From Amoebophrya sp. A120 (lineage: Eukaryota; Sar; Dinophyceae; Syndiniales; Amoebophryaceae), in the NCBI GenBank assembly GCA_905178155.1, contig CAJINV010000011.1, positions 2,547,531 through 2,611,530 of the forward strand: DNA of 64,000 nucleotides. The letters are read 5' to 3'. This document shows, piece after piece, positions 22,981-33,261 of this stretch (position 1 is its first letter; each line of letters starts with the position of its first letter). The translations under genes and the position numbers were made by a program. The notes beneath the pieces were generated by a model that saw only the letters and a list, made by a program, of their open reading frames with translations, was not told the origin of the DNA and did no database searches.

Positions 22981-25900
22981 TTAATAAGTACTCGGGATAC
23001 CCTCATCGTCATCTTCATCCCAGTCCTCGTCCTCTCCCTCCCCACTGTCGGGGGGAATTTCCTCGCCCGGTGCGTAGGGCACGAACCCCATCATTTCATC
23101 CGGGTCTTTCGACAAGCTCCCTCCCACCTTGTACACGAAATCAGCGAACACCGAGTGGAAGTAGTAGGACAGTTTTTCCGCCATCTCCTCAATGGTGTAG
23201 AACACCAAAGAAGAAGGTTTTTTGTTCAGCGAGTCCATATGTTCCTGAATTTTTCGTGGAACAACCGCGGCCCCACGACCCTCGCCGGCCGCCGTGTCCG
23301 CGGCTTTGTGGTGTTTGTCTTTCGATGAGCTGCTCTTGGTAGATGATAGGGCACTACTACTAGAGCCCCCTCTGCCACTTTCGGATCCGTCAGCTCCCGT
23401 CGTGCCAGCCGCCTCTTCTATTACAACCGGAGCTCCTTCTAAGACGAGTCGCGTGTCCTTCCCCTGAAACGGGTGGTCTTTCTCCCTCCACTGCGTGCTG
23501 TTGAAGACTGCAAAGGTGACCACGTTCTTCGTGTGCACCGCGACGCCTATCAAATGTAAAAGTGTCTGGGTCTGGAAAATTGTAATGCTAAAAGTGAATG
23601 ATAGACGCGCCGCAATACGCAGCTGTGCATGACAAATTTTGTGGCTGCCATGTCTTACGTATTCCGCATGGCAAACTGCCTTTTCGCATGACAGTTAATA
23701 GGGCTCTTTCGTGCCTATGCAACACAGATTCCCGAGTTGTCATGCCAGGCAAGCATGACAAACTTGCATTCTTCCAGACCCAGACATTTTTACATTTCAT
23801 AACGCCTTGCTCGGAATGGTCGAAGTGTGTCCCGTAGGAACCAATGACGCCACCGAAGGCAAAGTATTCGTGGGGGTAGAAGTTAGATGTCGAAGTTGAT
23901 TGGTTCGTCTCGCCAGTAGTTGCAGTTGCATTCGATACACTATGTTGTTGACTATCGTCGCTGCTAGTGCTTTTATACAAGTGCTTCTCGAACTCCTCCC
24001 CAACCGCCGACGACCGAATCGTGTACTCTGCGAGCCTGGCCGGCGGGGTCACGAACCGGATAATCTTGTGCAAAAATTTATGGAACTGTCAGGTTTGAAA
24101 TCGTCAAAGTTGAAATAGTTTGTCATGCATAAAATGCAACGCAGAAAGTGCCTGTCTTGCAGAGTAGGCAAGGGGGGCAGATTGTAAGCCTGTTTCGGGG
24201 TAGAACTAGAGCTGCTAAAGTAGCACGACAAAAGGCGTCTTCCTTACCCAAACAGCATGACAAACTGGATTTCGGCTCTACCCAAATTCGTCATGTGCCA
24301 CTTAGTAACTGGATCGCAACTTTCATCCATTCTCTGCATTACAAGTTATTTCAACTTTGTTGATTTCAAACCTGACGCATCCATAAAATTTCGCCTCGTC
24401 CGCTACTGTTCTCGGAAGTAGAGGAACGTCGTCCGTGCTGGCACCATCCTCTGAAGTAGATGCAGGAGTACTACTGCTGACTATGGGGTCGAAATACCTC
24501 CGGAAAATCCGAAACGTGGTTTCCTCCAAGCGCTCGCCCTTGTAGACCCGGGAGGCTATCACCCAGAAAAAAAAGACAGGCAGGGCATATTTGTATTCGC
24601 AAAAATTATTAAATCGACAGAATCAATTTGTCATGAGCGAGTCCGTAGCATGCTGTTTGGGAACAAGATGCGCATTGTCATTTTCTGCGCATTCAATAGT
24701 CTTGCATTCCAAGTAGGCCCTCCTGGTGCCACCTGTTTCTTTGTTTTTCTCTGGGATAGAGCCCGGATACCGCGGCTTTCCCTTCATGGGCTCGTGGTCG
24801 CGGCGGACCATGAAAAACTTGTCCCGCGCAACATCGTACAAAATCGCGTCCACGCACACCATCACCGCCTTTTTCAGCATGTTCGTGTACAACGAGTGCG
24901 GAATGCTTTCGGGCGTGACGACCTGCTTCGCGGGGGCCACGGCGAAATTGTGCTGCTGCTCCGGCGCGGAGTCGTGAAACGCCTTCGGGTTGTCGTAGTG
25001 GTGAAAGCGATTGGTGTGGAGTTCAAAGTGCTTCTGTTTGAAGCTGTTCTGCTGTTGATGTAGTTCGGGATTGTTTTTATCTTCGAATACGTCGTCGTGT
25101 TTCACCACCTGCTTTGCATCGAGTTTCCCGAATTCCAGCGGTTCCCAATACCGGTAAACTTTCTCCAAGTGGTCTTTCAGCCCCCTTTTCACCGCGTTGG
25201 TAATCTTGGGGTGGGAAAGATACTCTGTATGCATTGCAAAAGTATTGTATCGCACTCGTAGTAATTACATCACAAATTTTATTCCCAGAAGGAAAAATTT
25301 GCAATGCTGATTCAGCTGAGCAGGGAGATTTGTCATGCAATATTGCAATTAATAGTACTACACTAGGACGATATTACTTTTGCACTGCCACTGCATACTC
25401 CTCCTCCGAAAACCACTCGTACTCGCTGTGGTACTCGTTCACACTGAGGACGTCGTCGAAAGAGTCGTCGTCGCCAAGAATCTCCATGTACACCAAGGTA
25501 TTCATGGTTTGCGATGGTGTTTTTTCGTCCTGCGCCGACTTGTCGAACCAGGTATCGTACGCCCCAATAATCCCCTCCTCGTACGGGATTTTTATCTGAA
25601 CCAGTTTGTCCTTCGCGGTCTCGTTTTTGTGCTCGACGATGGGCGAAAACTCGTCCAGTTGGTCCCGTTTGATCACTCGCTGCGTCAAGATGGCCCGGAC
25701 GTTGCACTCTTGCTCCAATTTCCGCACCGCTGCCTCTTCAAACGACTCCCCGTGGTGCATCCGCCCGCCGACAAAGCCGAACCAGCCCTTGATGGGCTCG
25801 GTGCTGCGCTTCAGCAGGAGGTACTTCTTGCGCTTGGGACTGTACAGCAAGACGTCCACGCAGGCAATCACGGTCTTTTCCACCATCTCCCGGTACAGCG

Positions 25901-26987
25901 CGTCTGGGATCCAGTGCGGCGGATGCTCTTCTTGCAGAAGTTCTTTTCGCGAGACGAGGGCCGGATCAGGACCTCGCCCGTCCGACAGAGGAGGTTGTAC
26001 TTGTACATCTGGGACGATATTAACAGAACCAGATTGGGATTCATCTTTCTCAGGAGGTTCATCTTCCACTTTTTTCACCCGGCTTGTCGCCACCTGCTGG
26101 ACCATTTCCTCGTTCCCTGCTGCGCCAGGACTTGATGATGGAGTACTTGCTCCTGCTGCAGCCGCTGAGGCACCATCTTGATCTTCGCTTGTTGTGGAAT
26201 TACTGTTGGTCTTATTGGCTTCCCCCGCCTCGTCCTCTGGTGCAGCCACCTTATGGATGTGTCAGGATCGAAATCGACAAAGTTGAAATGATTTGTCATG
26301 CATAAAATGCAGCAGCCTACAAAGCGCCTGGCTTGCAGAGTAGGCAAGTGAGGCAGATTGTAAGCCTGTTGAGGGGTAGAAATCGAGCTGCTAAAGTAGC
26401 ATGACAAGAGGCGGCTTCCTTACCCAAACAGCATTACAAACTGGATTGCAGTTCCACCCCAATTTGTCATGCGCCACTTGAAAACTAGCCGCCAACTGGT
26501 ATCCGTTTTATGCATCACAAATTCTTTCAACTCTGACGATTTTGAACCTGACACTCTCATACACCTCTCTTCTGAAATACTCCCCAAGCGGATGGTCGTC
26601 CAGCTCGTCTTCAAGCACGGCTGCCTCCAAACACGTCTCCTGCAGCGACTTGTCATCCTTGTAGATGCCGTGCGCGTGATCGGGGATTTGCCGGCGCGGC
26701 ACGTTGATGATCCCGCGGCGCGTGCATTTCACCGGTATGTTCCTGCCCGGTCGTTTCGGTTCGCCCAGGTGCCTGTCGTGCACTTCGGGGTTCTCCGAGT
26801 AGAAAAACGTAAATTTGCCCCGGGTGGTGGCCGGGACGCGTTTTAGCGCTGCGGAACTCGGCTGCAGGGCGGAAAGCACGAAGAACAAAGGAACGAGAAA
26901 AAAACGAATGACAGGGAGTTCTTGGAACCTCTTGGTTTTGCGGATGTTGGACATTTTCTTCCTTTTTGCGTTTGCGGAGAAGAGCAT
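22981..26987 (-). CDS. Tandem Nudix-like protein with N-terminal signal or anchor
   Basis: Six exons on the minus strand: 26987-26562, 26246-25398, 25222-24759, 24551-24386, 24073-23802, 23542-22981. Total 2,739 nt, a multiple of three (912 aa). All five introns are introner elements. The N-terminus has a hydrophobic stretch (VIRFFLVPLFFVLSALQPSSA) typical of a signal peptide or signal anchor; a second Met eleven codons in is an alternative start. Two Nudix-like domains follow. The first has VIACVDVLLYSPKRKKYLLL and the box GGRMHHGESFEEAAVRKLEQ, which keeps the G-x5-E and the Arg but has Lys and Gln where the REUXEE motif has Glu. The second has VMVCVDAILYDVARDKFFMV and GSRVYKGERLEETTFRIFRR, more degenerate. 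The order resembles GDP-mannose hydrolase-type Nudix proteins, but the lost metal-binding Glu residues make activity doubtful. The tail is Ser-rich then acidic (DEDWDEDDDEG). Function unknown. Confidence 0.75.
23548..23801. mobile_element. Introner element, family B
   Basis: 254 bp between perfect 5-bp repeats ACGCC (23543-23547 and 23802-23806). Long terminal inverted repeats: TATCAAATGTAAAAGTGTCT at the left, continuing GGGTCTGG, mirrored by CCAGACCCAGACATTTTTAC at the right. Removal gives DHSEQG|VAVHTKNV in frame. Borders GT...GC at best. Confidence 0.9.
24079..24385. mobile_element. Introner element, family C
   Basis: 307 bp between perfect repeats AAATT (24074-24078 and 24386-24390). 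The terminal inverted repeats contain TGTCAGGTTTGAAATCGTCA and AAAGTTGAAAT. The interior carries TTTGTCATGCATAAAATG. Removal gives TVADEAKF|LHKIIRF. No GT occurs at the gene-sense 5' border (AATTTTATGG). Confidence 0.9.
24557..24758. mobile_element. Introner element, family G
   Basis: 202 bp between GAGGC (24552-24556) and GAGCC (24759-24763). The ends are inverted repeats TATCACCCAGAAAAAAAAGA and, at the other end, TATCCCAGAGAAAAACAAAG. It contains AATTTGTCATGAGCG. Removal restores RYPGS|RVYKGERL, the degenerate Nudix box of the second domain. A GC...AG border is possible here. Confidence 0.8.
25228..25397. mobile_element. Introner element, family A
   Basis: 170 bp with termini TATGCATTGCAAAAG and, from the other end, TATGCAGTGGCAGTGCAAAAG. 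The flanking repeat is eroded: CTCTG (25223-25227) against CTCCT (25398-25402). Removal gives WFSEEE|YLSHPKITN, in frame. It contains GATTTGTCATGCAAT. Confidence 0.8.
26252..26561. mobile_element. Introner element, family C, with canonical borders
   Basis: 310 bp between perfect repeats CACCT (26247-26251 and 26562-26566), read AGGTG in the gene sense. Here the duplicated AGGTG supplies both an AG at the 3' end and a GT at the 5' end, so the intron can be read as GTGTATGAG...CCATAAG. It is the only 5-bp-class element in the window that fits GT-AG. Terminal repeats and interior match the family C copy at 24079-24385. Confidence 0.9.
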
Positions 26988-27332
26988 GAATACGAAGCCA
27001 CTTATTTACTTAGTTGACACCTAGGTGTGGTAGTTCAGATAACGTTCTCGGCAAGGGGGGGTGAGGATTCGGATTACATTTACAACTACAGCATGAAGAT
27101 TCCGAAATGAAATACTAAAACAAATCACTCTATCGGACGAATCAGAACACCCGAGGAACGTAGATTTCAACACAACACCAGCTGGCGCTGATTGCACCTC
27201 GGTTCACTTTTGTTCGTCGTGGTCCCGTTCGCGGCGAGTACATCAACACCGTATCTTTCATGTTATACCACCGCGCATTTCCATTTGAATGAACCAGCGT
27301 GAGGACCACAGAGCGGACTTGCAACTTCGGTT
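26988..27332. other. Short intergenic region
   Basis: A minus-strand frame at 27142-27348 overlaps the end of the neighbouring gene and could hold a terminal exon (VRSVVLTLVHSNGNARWYNM), but no splice pair is convincing. Otherwise I see nothing. Confidence 0.35.
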
Positions 27333-28508
27333 TCACGCAATCACGCACTTTTTCTCGTCAAGATCTTGTTGCGCCCGCCTATGTTCTTCGCTTAGAACAA
27401 TTATTTCGGACTGCTCGTCCACAGATGGCTGCTTGATGTTCACCGCACCTGCAGGAGATACTGCTGGCACAGCTCTGAGTTTCGGTATCGCAAGATTTGG
27501 ACCAGCAGCTGCCCGCTCGCGCGGCGATGAAAGCAGGTTCTTGTTCATCCCACCAGTCGGAGAACTTCTGCAGCTTAGAGCACCAAACGAGATGTTGACC
27601 GGCGACGTAACTTTCTTCATCGCAGCGGGCGGAGAGCTGGGTCGGGCTTTCGGAACTACGGCTGCGGGACTATCGAACATGGATAGGTCGCGGTGCGAAA
27701 GGACGGTAAAGTCGCTCATTTTTGGTGTAGTTCCATCGTCGTGATGAGAAAAGGCACGGCGAGATGACGTCGTAAACTTGGATATTTCCACCTTGTTATT
27801 TCCGCCTTCATCATTCCGATGAGCCGCTTGTAGGTCCCGGTGCGTATCGTCTCGATTCGCGGCAACAAGAAAATTTTCGACCGTTTTAATGCAGGGGCTC
27901 TCGTCGAGCGCACGTGCTTCGCTACTGCTTGTCGAGCCGACAGGAACAGAACGCGGACCCTAGGTGTTTTTACAATGAGAGGATGATCGCGATTTCTTTA
28001 GTGCGAGTTGTAATTGCGTACTTCCTCGCCATTCATTGCTACAAATCAGGACTTTACTAGAGGAAAACTACTCACACATCAGTCGTGCGTGCAATTGACA
28101 AACATCTTGGACAACTCCAGCGATTTTTCTGCCTGTGTTTGTTCTAGCGCCAGTTACCGAAAAACATCAACCTTCACTTACCAGGTGCAGGCGTCGCAGT
28201 GGAAGATTTCCAGCGGCCGCTGAGGTTTGACGTGGCGGGCACGCCGGGGGATTGCTGAAAGAGCGCTTCCCTAGCAGTGTGCTGCGGAGGCAAAAAGCGG
28301 AGACAAAAAAATCGGCCGCGAAGAAGAGCCAGCGCGATACGCGACGTGCACGTGTCACAGCTGAAATAGTCCTCGCTCGCATTTCTCCCTTCATGATATT
28401 GTTGTTGTTCCGAAACCAACGAAGAGGTCTAGTTGCAGAATAAGTTGTAAGTGCAACTCGAGTGAGAAAGTGGCAAATGGTCACAACAACTATGAAAAGA
28501 ACCTGCAC
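27333..28508 (-). CDS. Unknown protein with N-terminal hydrophobic segment
   Basis: Two exons on the minus strand: 28508-28182 and 27959-27333, joined by a good GTAAGT...CCTAG intron. The 954 nt are a multiple of three, giving 317 residues. The N-terminus (MQVLFIVVVTICHFLTRVAL) resembles a signal peptide, and a second hydrophobic stretch (RWLFFAADFFVSAFCL) may span a membrane. The second exon is Ser/Pro/Arg-rich, contains blocks such as GGMNKNLLSSPRERAAAGPN and ends in an Arg/Glu/Asp-rich segment (SEEHRRAQQDLDEKKC). No domain is recognised. The strand agrees with the neighbours and the phases agree across the splice, which is the main support. Confidence 0.45.
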
Positions 28509-29431
28509 GACCTGCTACTGCTTTCGCAAAGAGCAAGATTATCGCAAATTCACGATGTCCTGTCTCGATCTTGCCCGATGCACTGTCGACAACGGATATT
28601 ACAGCCAAAATCTGTATTATAGCCGCGACTGATGTAAGTGTAAACATGCACATACACCACGTAAGCATGCTTGCACGTACACACGATGGCGATCTTTGAT
28701 GCTCAGGCAGAATATGAATCTGCCTTCGATGGGAACCAGATCAACACGATTAGTACGAAGTGGAACGTCATCAAAGTCACAGCGGAGAATGGACCTGGAT
28801 ACGGACGCACGATCAGCGATCAACGAGGGTGAGAATGGACCTGCATATGACGGATCCTGCTTGGAGGAGGATCTTCAAAGCGACGTCTTTTGAATGACTG
28901 TGCGCAGAAGCGGTCGCGTCCTTGAACCACGATGGCCCTACTCACTCGGTCGCAGATGCACGTGGATCGACAGCTTGAAGAAAACCATCAAAACCGGGGT
29001 CCTCTTGCCGACAAATCGCCGGCGGATCCTGCGGAGGGTCGGGCGGCAAGTTCCTCTTACTGAGTTTTCTTGTCTTCTCATTGAGTCAGAAGATTTCTTT
29101 GCAACCACTTGTATTCTAAAGCAAAATTTTGTAACGCAGAGGGCGTAGGTGTACGAGCTGTTCATCGAGAATTCTCATAATGTAGCCGTTTCATTCTCAC
29201 TGACACTGCAACCACTCCAGCATTCTTGTTCCTTCTTTTTGTTATAAAATTAGACCTCGATCTGCCTGCAACATCTTTGATTTCAAAAACAAAGCCTCAT
29301 CACTTGCGAAACAGAAACATTCTAAACTCTGTATTCATTTCAGACAGCTAATACCCCGTGAAGACTAAAAGCGTCGTCCATCTCCATTGCTATTTTAAGT
29401 AATTTGAGACAACCATCCACACAACAAAACT
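28509..29431. other. Intergenic region, no supported gene
   Basis: Open frames of 65-85 codons occur on both strands without domains, introner termini or good splice sites. No RNA gene or repeat recognised. Confidence 0.5.
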
Positions 29432-31815
29432 TTACGACCTTTCATACACCACATTGTGTCCGGGTAGTCTGTCTACCAAAACCTGCGCGTCTTCGAGACG
29501 TGGTCGTGGCTTCGGGGGAAAGGGAGCCACACCGCCGAGCACCTGCGCGCACCAAAACAGGGTCCGCTTCTTGAATCCCTCCAGCCAGCCGGCACTGTCG
29601 CTCGACGTGGTGTCCGAGGAAGATTTTGACTTTTTGCTCTGCAAGTTACGGTAGGCACTGAGCCCACTGGTCACCTCCGCGGCCCAGGGATGTACGGACG
29701 ATTTGAAAGTACCGGTCTTTTTGCACCGCGCCCGATGCTTCTCCAGCAGCTTGTCGACCTGGGTGGAAAGCTTCTCGTTCCCCTCCGCGGTGTATCCTGT
29801 GCAAAAGTATCGCACTCGTAGTGATTGCAGTCAATTTTTTTCTGCACCCAAATCCGGATCCGCATGACAAATCTATATTTCTAACGCTGTAATGCATTTA
29901 TGCGAGTGCGATACTTTTGCAATGCATACGGTGAGGATCAGCCGTGCCGCCGCTTCGAAGATCCAGATGTCGCCGACGTTGACCGCCCAGCCCCAGCCGT
30001 CCTTCTTCGCGGTGGCTTTCTGAAACGTCTCGATAGCACCTCGAAAATCGTTGTGCATCATCTGCTTCACGCCGTCGATCCAAAGAAACCGCGCCGATTC
30101 GAGGAGCCGCTTCTGGTAGCAGCCTTCGAGGTTCTGCTCCGCAATTTGCCGCACGGAGACGCTCCCGAAGGTGAGCGCGTAGCCCAGATAGAGTTCACAC
30201 TCGAAAAGCGTGTTCTCGAGCAGCTTGTGCACGTTCATGTAAAACCCACCCAGCTGGGCCCACCTTTTGATAATGATAGTATGGATTCTACTTTTGTTGG
30301 TGTTTTGGTTATTTTGATCTTCATCTCGTCTGTATGCTATAGCGGTGATGCAGAAAAAAATTCTGGTTGGGCATTGCATCAGAAAATTGATGCACCATCA
30401 CCATCAATTGACCAAGTAGAACGAAAACTTCATGTACCACAATCCATCCTCAAGCCGTGGATGCTCCTCCAGCAAGTCCCGCAATCTGGCCAGGTGGGCG
30501 CACATCAGGTCACAGGTATCCCGCTGGTCCAGCTCCGAGCGTTCCCACCGGTCCCAGGTTTGGCACAGCTTTTGGTAGATACCCGCCGCGGCGGCAGAGG
30601 CTTCTTGCTGTTTCGCCGCAAACTCGTCTGGATCGAATCCGAGCGGCTCGTCGTTGTCCGTAACGGTGCATCAAATGCAAATGCGTCTGGGTCTGGAAAT
30701 TTGTGATGCTAGGTGGCGTATCATGAGGGGGCCACAAGTGCTGGCCCAGCATGCCAAGTTTTTGAGCTTCTAGGTGTTGCCTATTCTGCATGACAAACTG
30801 CGCTTCTGCATGAGAGAAGAATGGAGCTCTCTTGGGTACAATGCATGACAGATTTCAGAGTCATGCCAGACAAGCATGACAAACATACATTCTTCCAGAC
30901 CCAGACATATTCGCACTTGATACGGTGAAGGTTATTTCCAGCCGGACAAGGCCAATCTTTGGATCCTTCCAATCGACCGCACTGACCGCGACAAACTCCA
31001 CTTTGTACGAAGATTCGCGATGGGGGTCGAAACGAATCTGGGATTATTACAAAAAGCAAGAAAAATCACAACAAGAACAACCTCGCCACAAGCAGAAACG
31101 ACAAAGAACTAGTACCTGCTGTAGTGCAGCTCCAATTTTTCAGACGAGACATCAGCATCAGTACCTTTCCCTTCAGCGACCCATCGTCAGCAAAGCGAAC
31201 ACCCGGCGGCAGTCTGACGAGTGTCGGACGCTGCATAAAACCCGATTTGCTCAACAGATCCACTTCCTTCGACGAGCAACACTCAATCTCAGCTCCAACT
31301 TTTTTGCTTCCCAGGTCGATCGACCGTCGCGTCACCTTCAGGTCATTCCTCGTGGCCCCGCGGTAGTGCTCGCTGTAAAGCTCCACACAGGACCAGCTCT
31401 GCGGGTGGGGCTGGCAGCAGTGGCACAACCCCGCTCGGTATCCAACGTGGTCACTCACAGAAACAGCCGTGCTGCCGAGCTCGTTCTTGGTCGTAATAGT
31501 ACCAACATCGTTTTTATTGTTCGCCTGCTTCTTGGTCGCAGTCTCGTTCGGGAGCGCGGCGAGGGCGTCCGCACGATTCGCGATCTTCAAGTCCTCGTCA
31601 GTCGGTTTCCGACAACAGTAATCGTCGTCCACCGGCACGTAAATCAATCGGAATTCCCCGTCCTCGCCCTCCAGCGCAACCTGGTAGGGTGCTTTCTGCC
31701 CCGGCGGCCATGCGTCCTCACGATAGTTCAGGGCAATTACCTTGCCCATCTTCCACCCGGACTGGCCCAAGTTGCACAGCACCTGCGTGCCGACATCGAA
31801 ACGAAAACTGGGCAT
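29432..31815 (-). CDS. Unknown protein with ALNYRE-type N-terminal module (553 aa)
   Basis: Five exons on the minus strand: 31815-31165, 31037-30923, 30663-30429, 30233-29929, 29787-29432. They sum to 1,662 nt, a multiple of three. Intron 1 is GT-AG. Introns 2, 3 and 4 are introner elements of three different kinds (family B, 8-bp class, family A). The N-terminus contains VLCNLGQSGWKMGKVIALNY, RE..WPPGQKAPYQVAL and LIYVPVDDD, a module I know from many algal and dinoflagellate proteins of uncertain function. A Cys/His cluster (CHCCQPHPQSWSC) follows and may bind zinc. The C-terminal half is helical (LFECELYLGYALTFGSVSVR, QMMHNDFRGAIETFQKATAK), suggesting TPR-like repeats. Function not known. 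Confidence 0.7.
29793..29928. mobile_element. Introner element, family A
   Basis: 136 bp, the shortest family A copy. Perfect repeats CGGTG at 29788-29792 and 29929-29933. Near-perfect inverted termini TGCAAAAGTATCGCACTCG. Gene-sense 5' end is TATGCATTGC, the reverse of the copies at 12403 and 41103. Removal gives ARLILT|AEGNEKLS. Only GT...CC is available. Confidence 0.9.
30242..30428. mobile_element. Introner element, 8-bp duplication class
   Basis: 187 bp between perfect 8-bp repeats TTCATGTA (30234-30241 and 30429-30436). The ends show no strong inverted repeat, unlike the 5-bp class. Removal joins EDGLWYMN to VHKLLENT in frame. Border GT...AA at best. Confidence 0.85.
30669..30922. mobile_element. 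Introner element, family B
   Basis: 254 bp between perfect repeats CGGTG (30664-30668 and 30923-30927), the same pentamer as the family A insertion 0.7 kb away in the same gene. Left end CATCAAATGCAAATGCGTCT (first base changed from T), then GGGTCTGG; right end mirrored. Removal gives LEITFT|VTDNDEPL. Confidence 0.9.
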
Positions 31816-33261
31816 CGAGGACGAAATCTTGACTTTTTCTGTAATACTTACCGCGAGAAAACTCTTACACCAGTGGCAAGATGAAGATGTTAGGATGCTG
31901 TGAAGAAAGCCTTACGCCATGTATCCGAACTAAAGTTGTGTACGAAGAACCACCACAGTAGGCGAAGGTCCCAGCGACCCTGAATCAGTAGCTCTACTGA
32001 AGGAAAGTTTTCCAAAAACGCGGCCCTATGAGCTAGTCGTACTCCTCTCAATTCGCACTACAGATTACTCATTGTCTTACGCCGCTGAGAAACATAAATA
32101 CATTTTGTTGCAGCACAAGAACACGAGCGCTCATGAAATATCATGTGGGAGACAGCTCCCCTTGGCACACTTTTTCATTTTTTTTTCGCTTTCAACTTCG
32201 TTCTAGTGCATGAAAAGGTCAACAACCCTATGAAAGATTTGCGCAAAGTGAGCTGCGTGCGTGATTTATATGACAGATTGGTGCGTGGTAAACAACAGCT
32301 TTCCTAAAAATGCCGATCGGTTCATTTTCAACAAATCTCTGTCCTCATCGCTAGCTCTACACATCTCTAGCACAGAAAGTTTCGTTTTCATTTCGTCGTG
32401 CGCATGCAGGAGTGCGGATCATGATTATGACCTATTCCTCTCCCCCTTCCAGCTTTTTTGCTCAGCAACGACATACGCCAAGCGGAAACTAACCCGGCGC
32501 TCGAAGTAGAGATCGTTCTAGGGAAAGCAGACATAGGAAAGTCTAGTCCTGGTGTGGTATTCGCACAACATGTGAGTTCTGAAGTGTAGAAAGGAAAAAG
32601 CATTTTTCATATACAGCAAGCATCGCCCGCGTTTGTTGCTGGATTTAGATGCAAAAAATGATAGCACTATTTTAGTAGATAGTTCTCGCGCTGGGGAGAG
32701 GCGTTGAGAGCACCAATTGCAGGACACAGCGACATGCACTACAGAAGAGTGACTTCTCGCGGCACCCGCCCATACTGAAAAGTTGCAATAAACTTGAGAA
32801 ACTGCGTTCTCATACTGATAGAAGATTATAGGTACACTTTAGTCGATTACACCGAGTAAATTTGTTCTTGAATTTCAGTACATTGGACATTCATACAGTT
32901 ACACCCACATCTACACTCGCTTCTGCTCGAGCATTGCGTGTACTTCTCTGGACCCCATTATCATGTGGCTCGGAACTGTTGCGTCGCTGGAGCGCATCCC
33001 CATCGGATTCAGTAGTAGGCCACATACTCTCCGCATGGTCCCCCCGCCAACAAAAAAGGTGTGATCGACGAATGGCCCACGAGCATGTAGATATAGCTAC
33101 GGCGAATTGCAACAGGAATTTTTCGATCCTACCGCTTGCAATTCATGTTCGTAACACCATGCGAGATTGCGTTGCTCGTCTTCGTTGCGTGATGTGAAGA
33201 TGTCGATGTTTTTTTCCGGTTCTGTCTAATCTCGTTTTGATACTCTGATGCTTCGTCGAAC
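31816..33261. other. Intergenic region, no supported gene
   Basis: About 1.4 kb downstream of eIF5A and upstream of the ALNYRE gene. Small open frames (for example 32862-33197) lack domains and have scattered composition. No introner termini. Untranslated regions and promoter sequence are likely; nothing specific can be named. Confidence 0.5.

Noticed and set aside
25380-26135. Plus-strand frame of 251 codons
   Set aside because: Antisense to the first Nudix-like domain.
30925-31884. Plus-strand frame of 319 codons
   Set aside because: Antisense to the ALNYRE-module gene, which has recognisable motifs and consistent splice phases.
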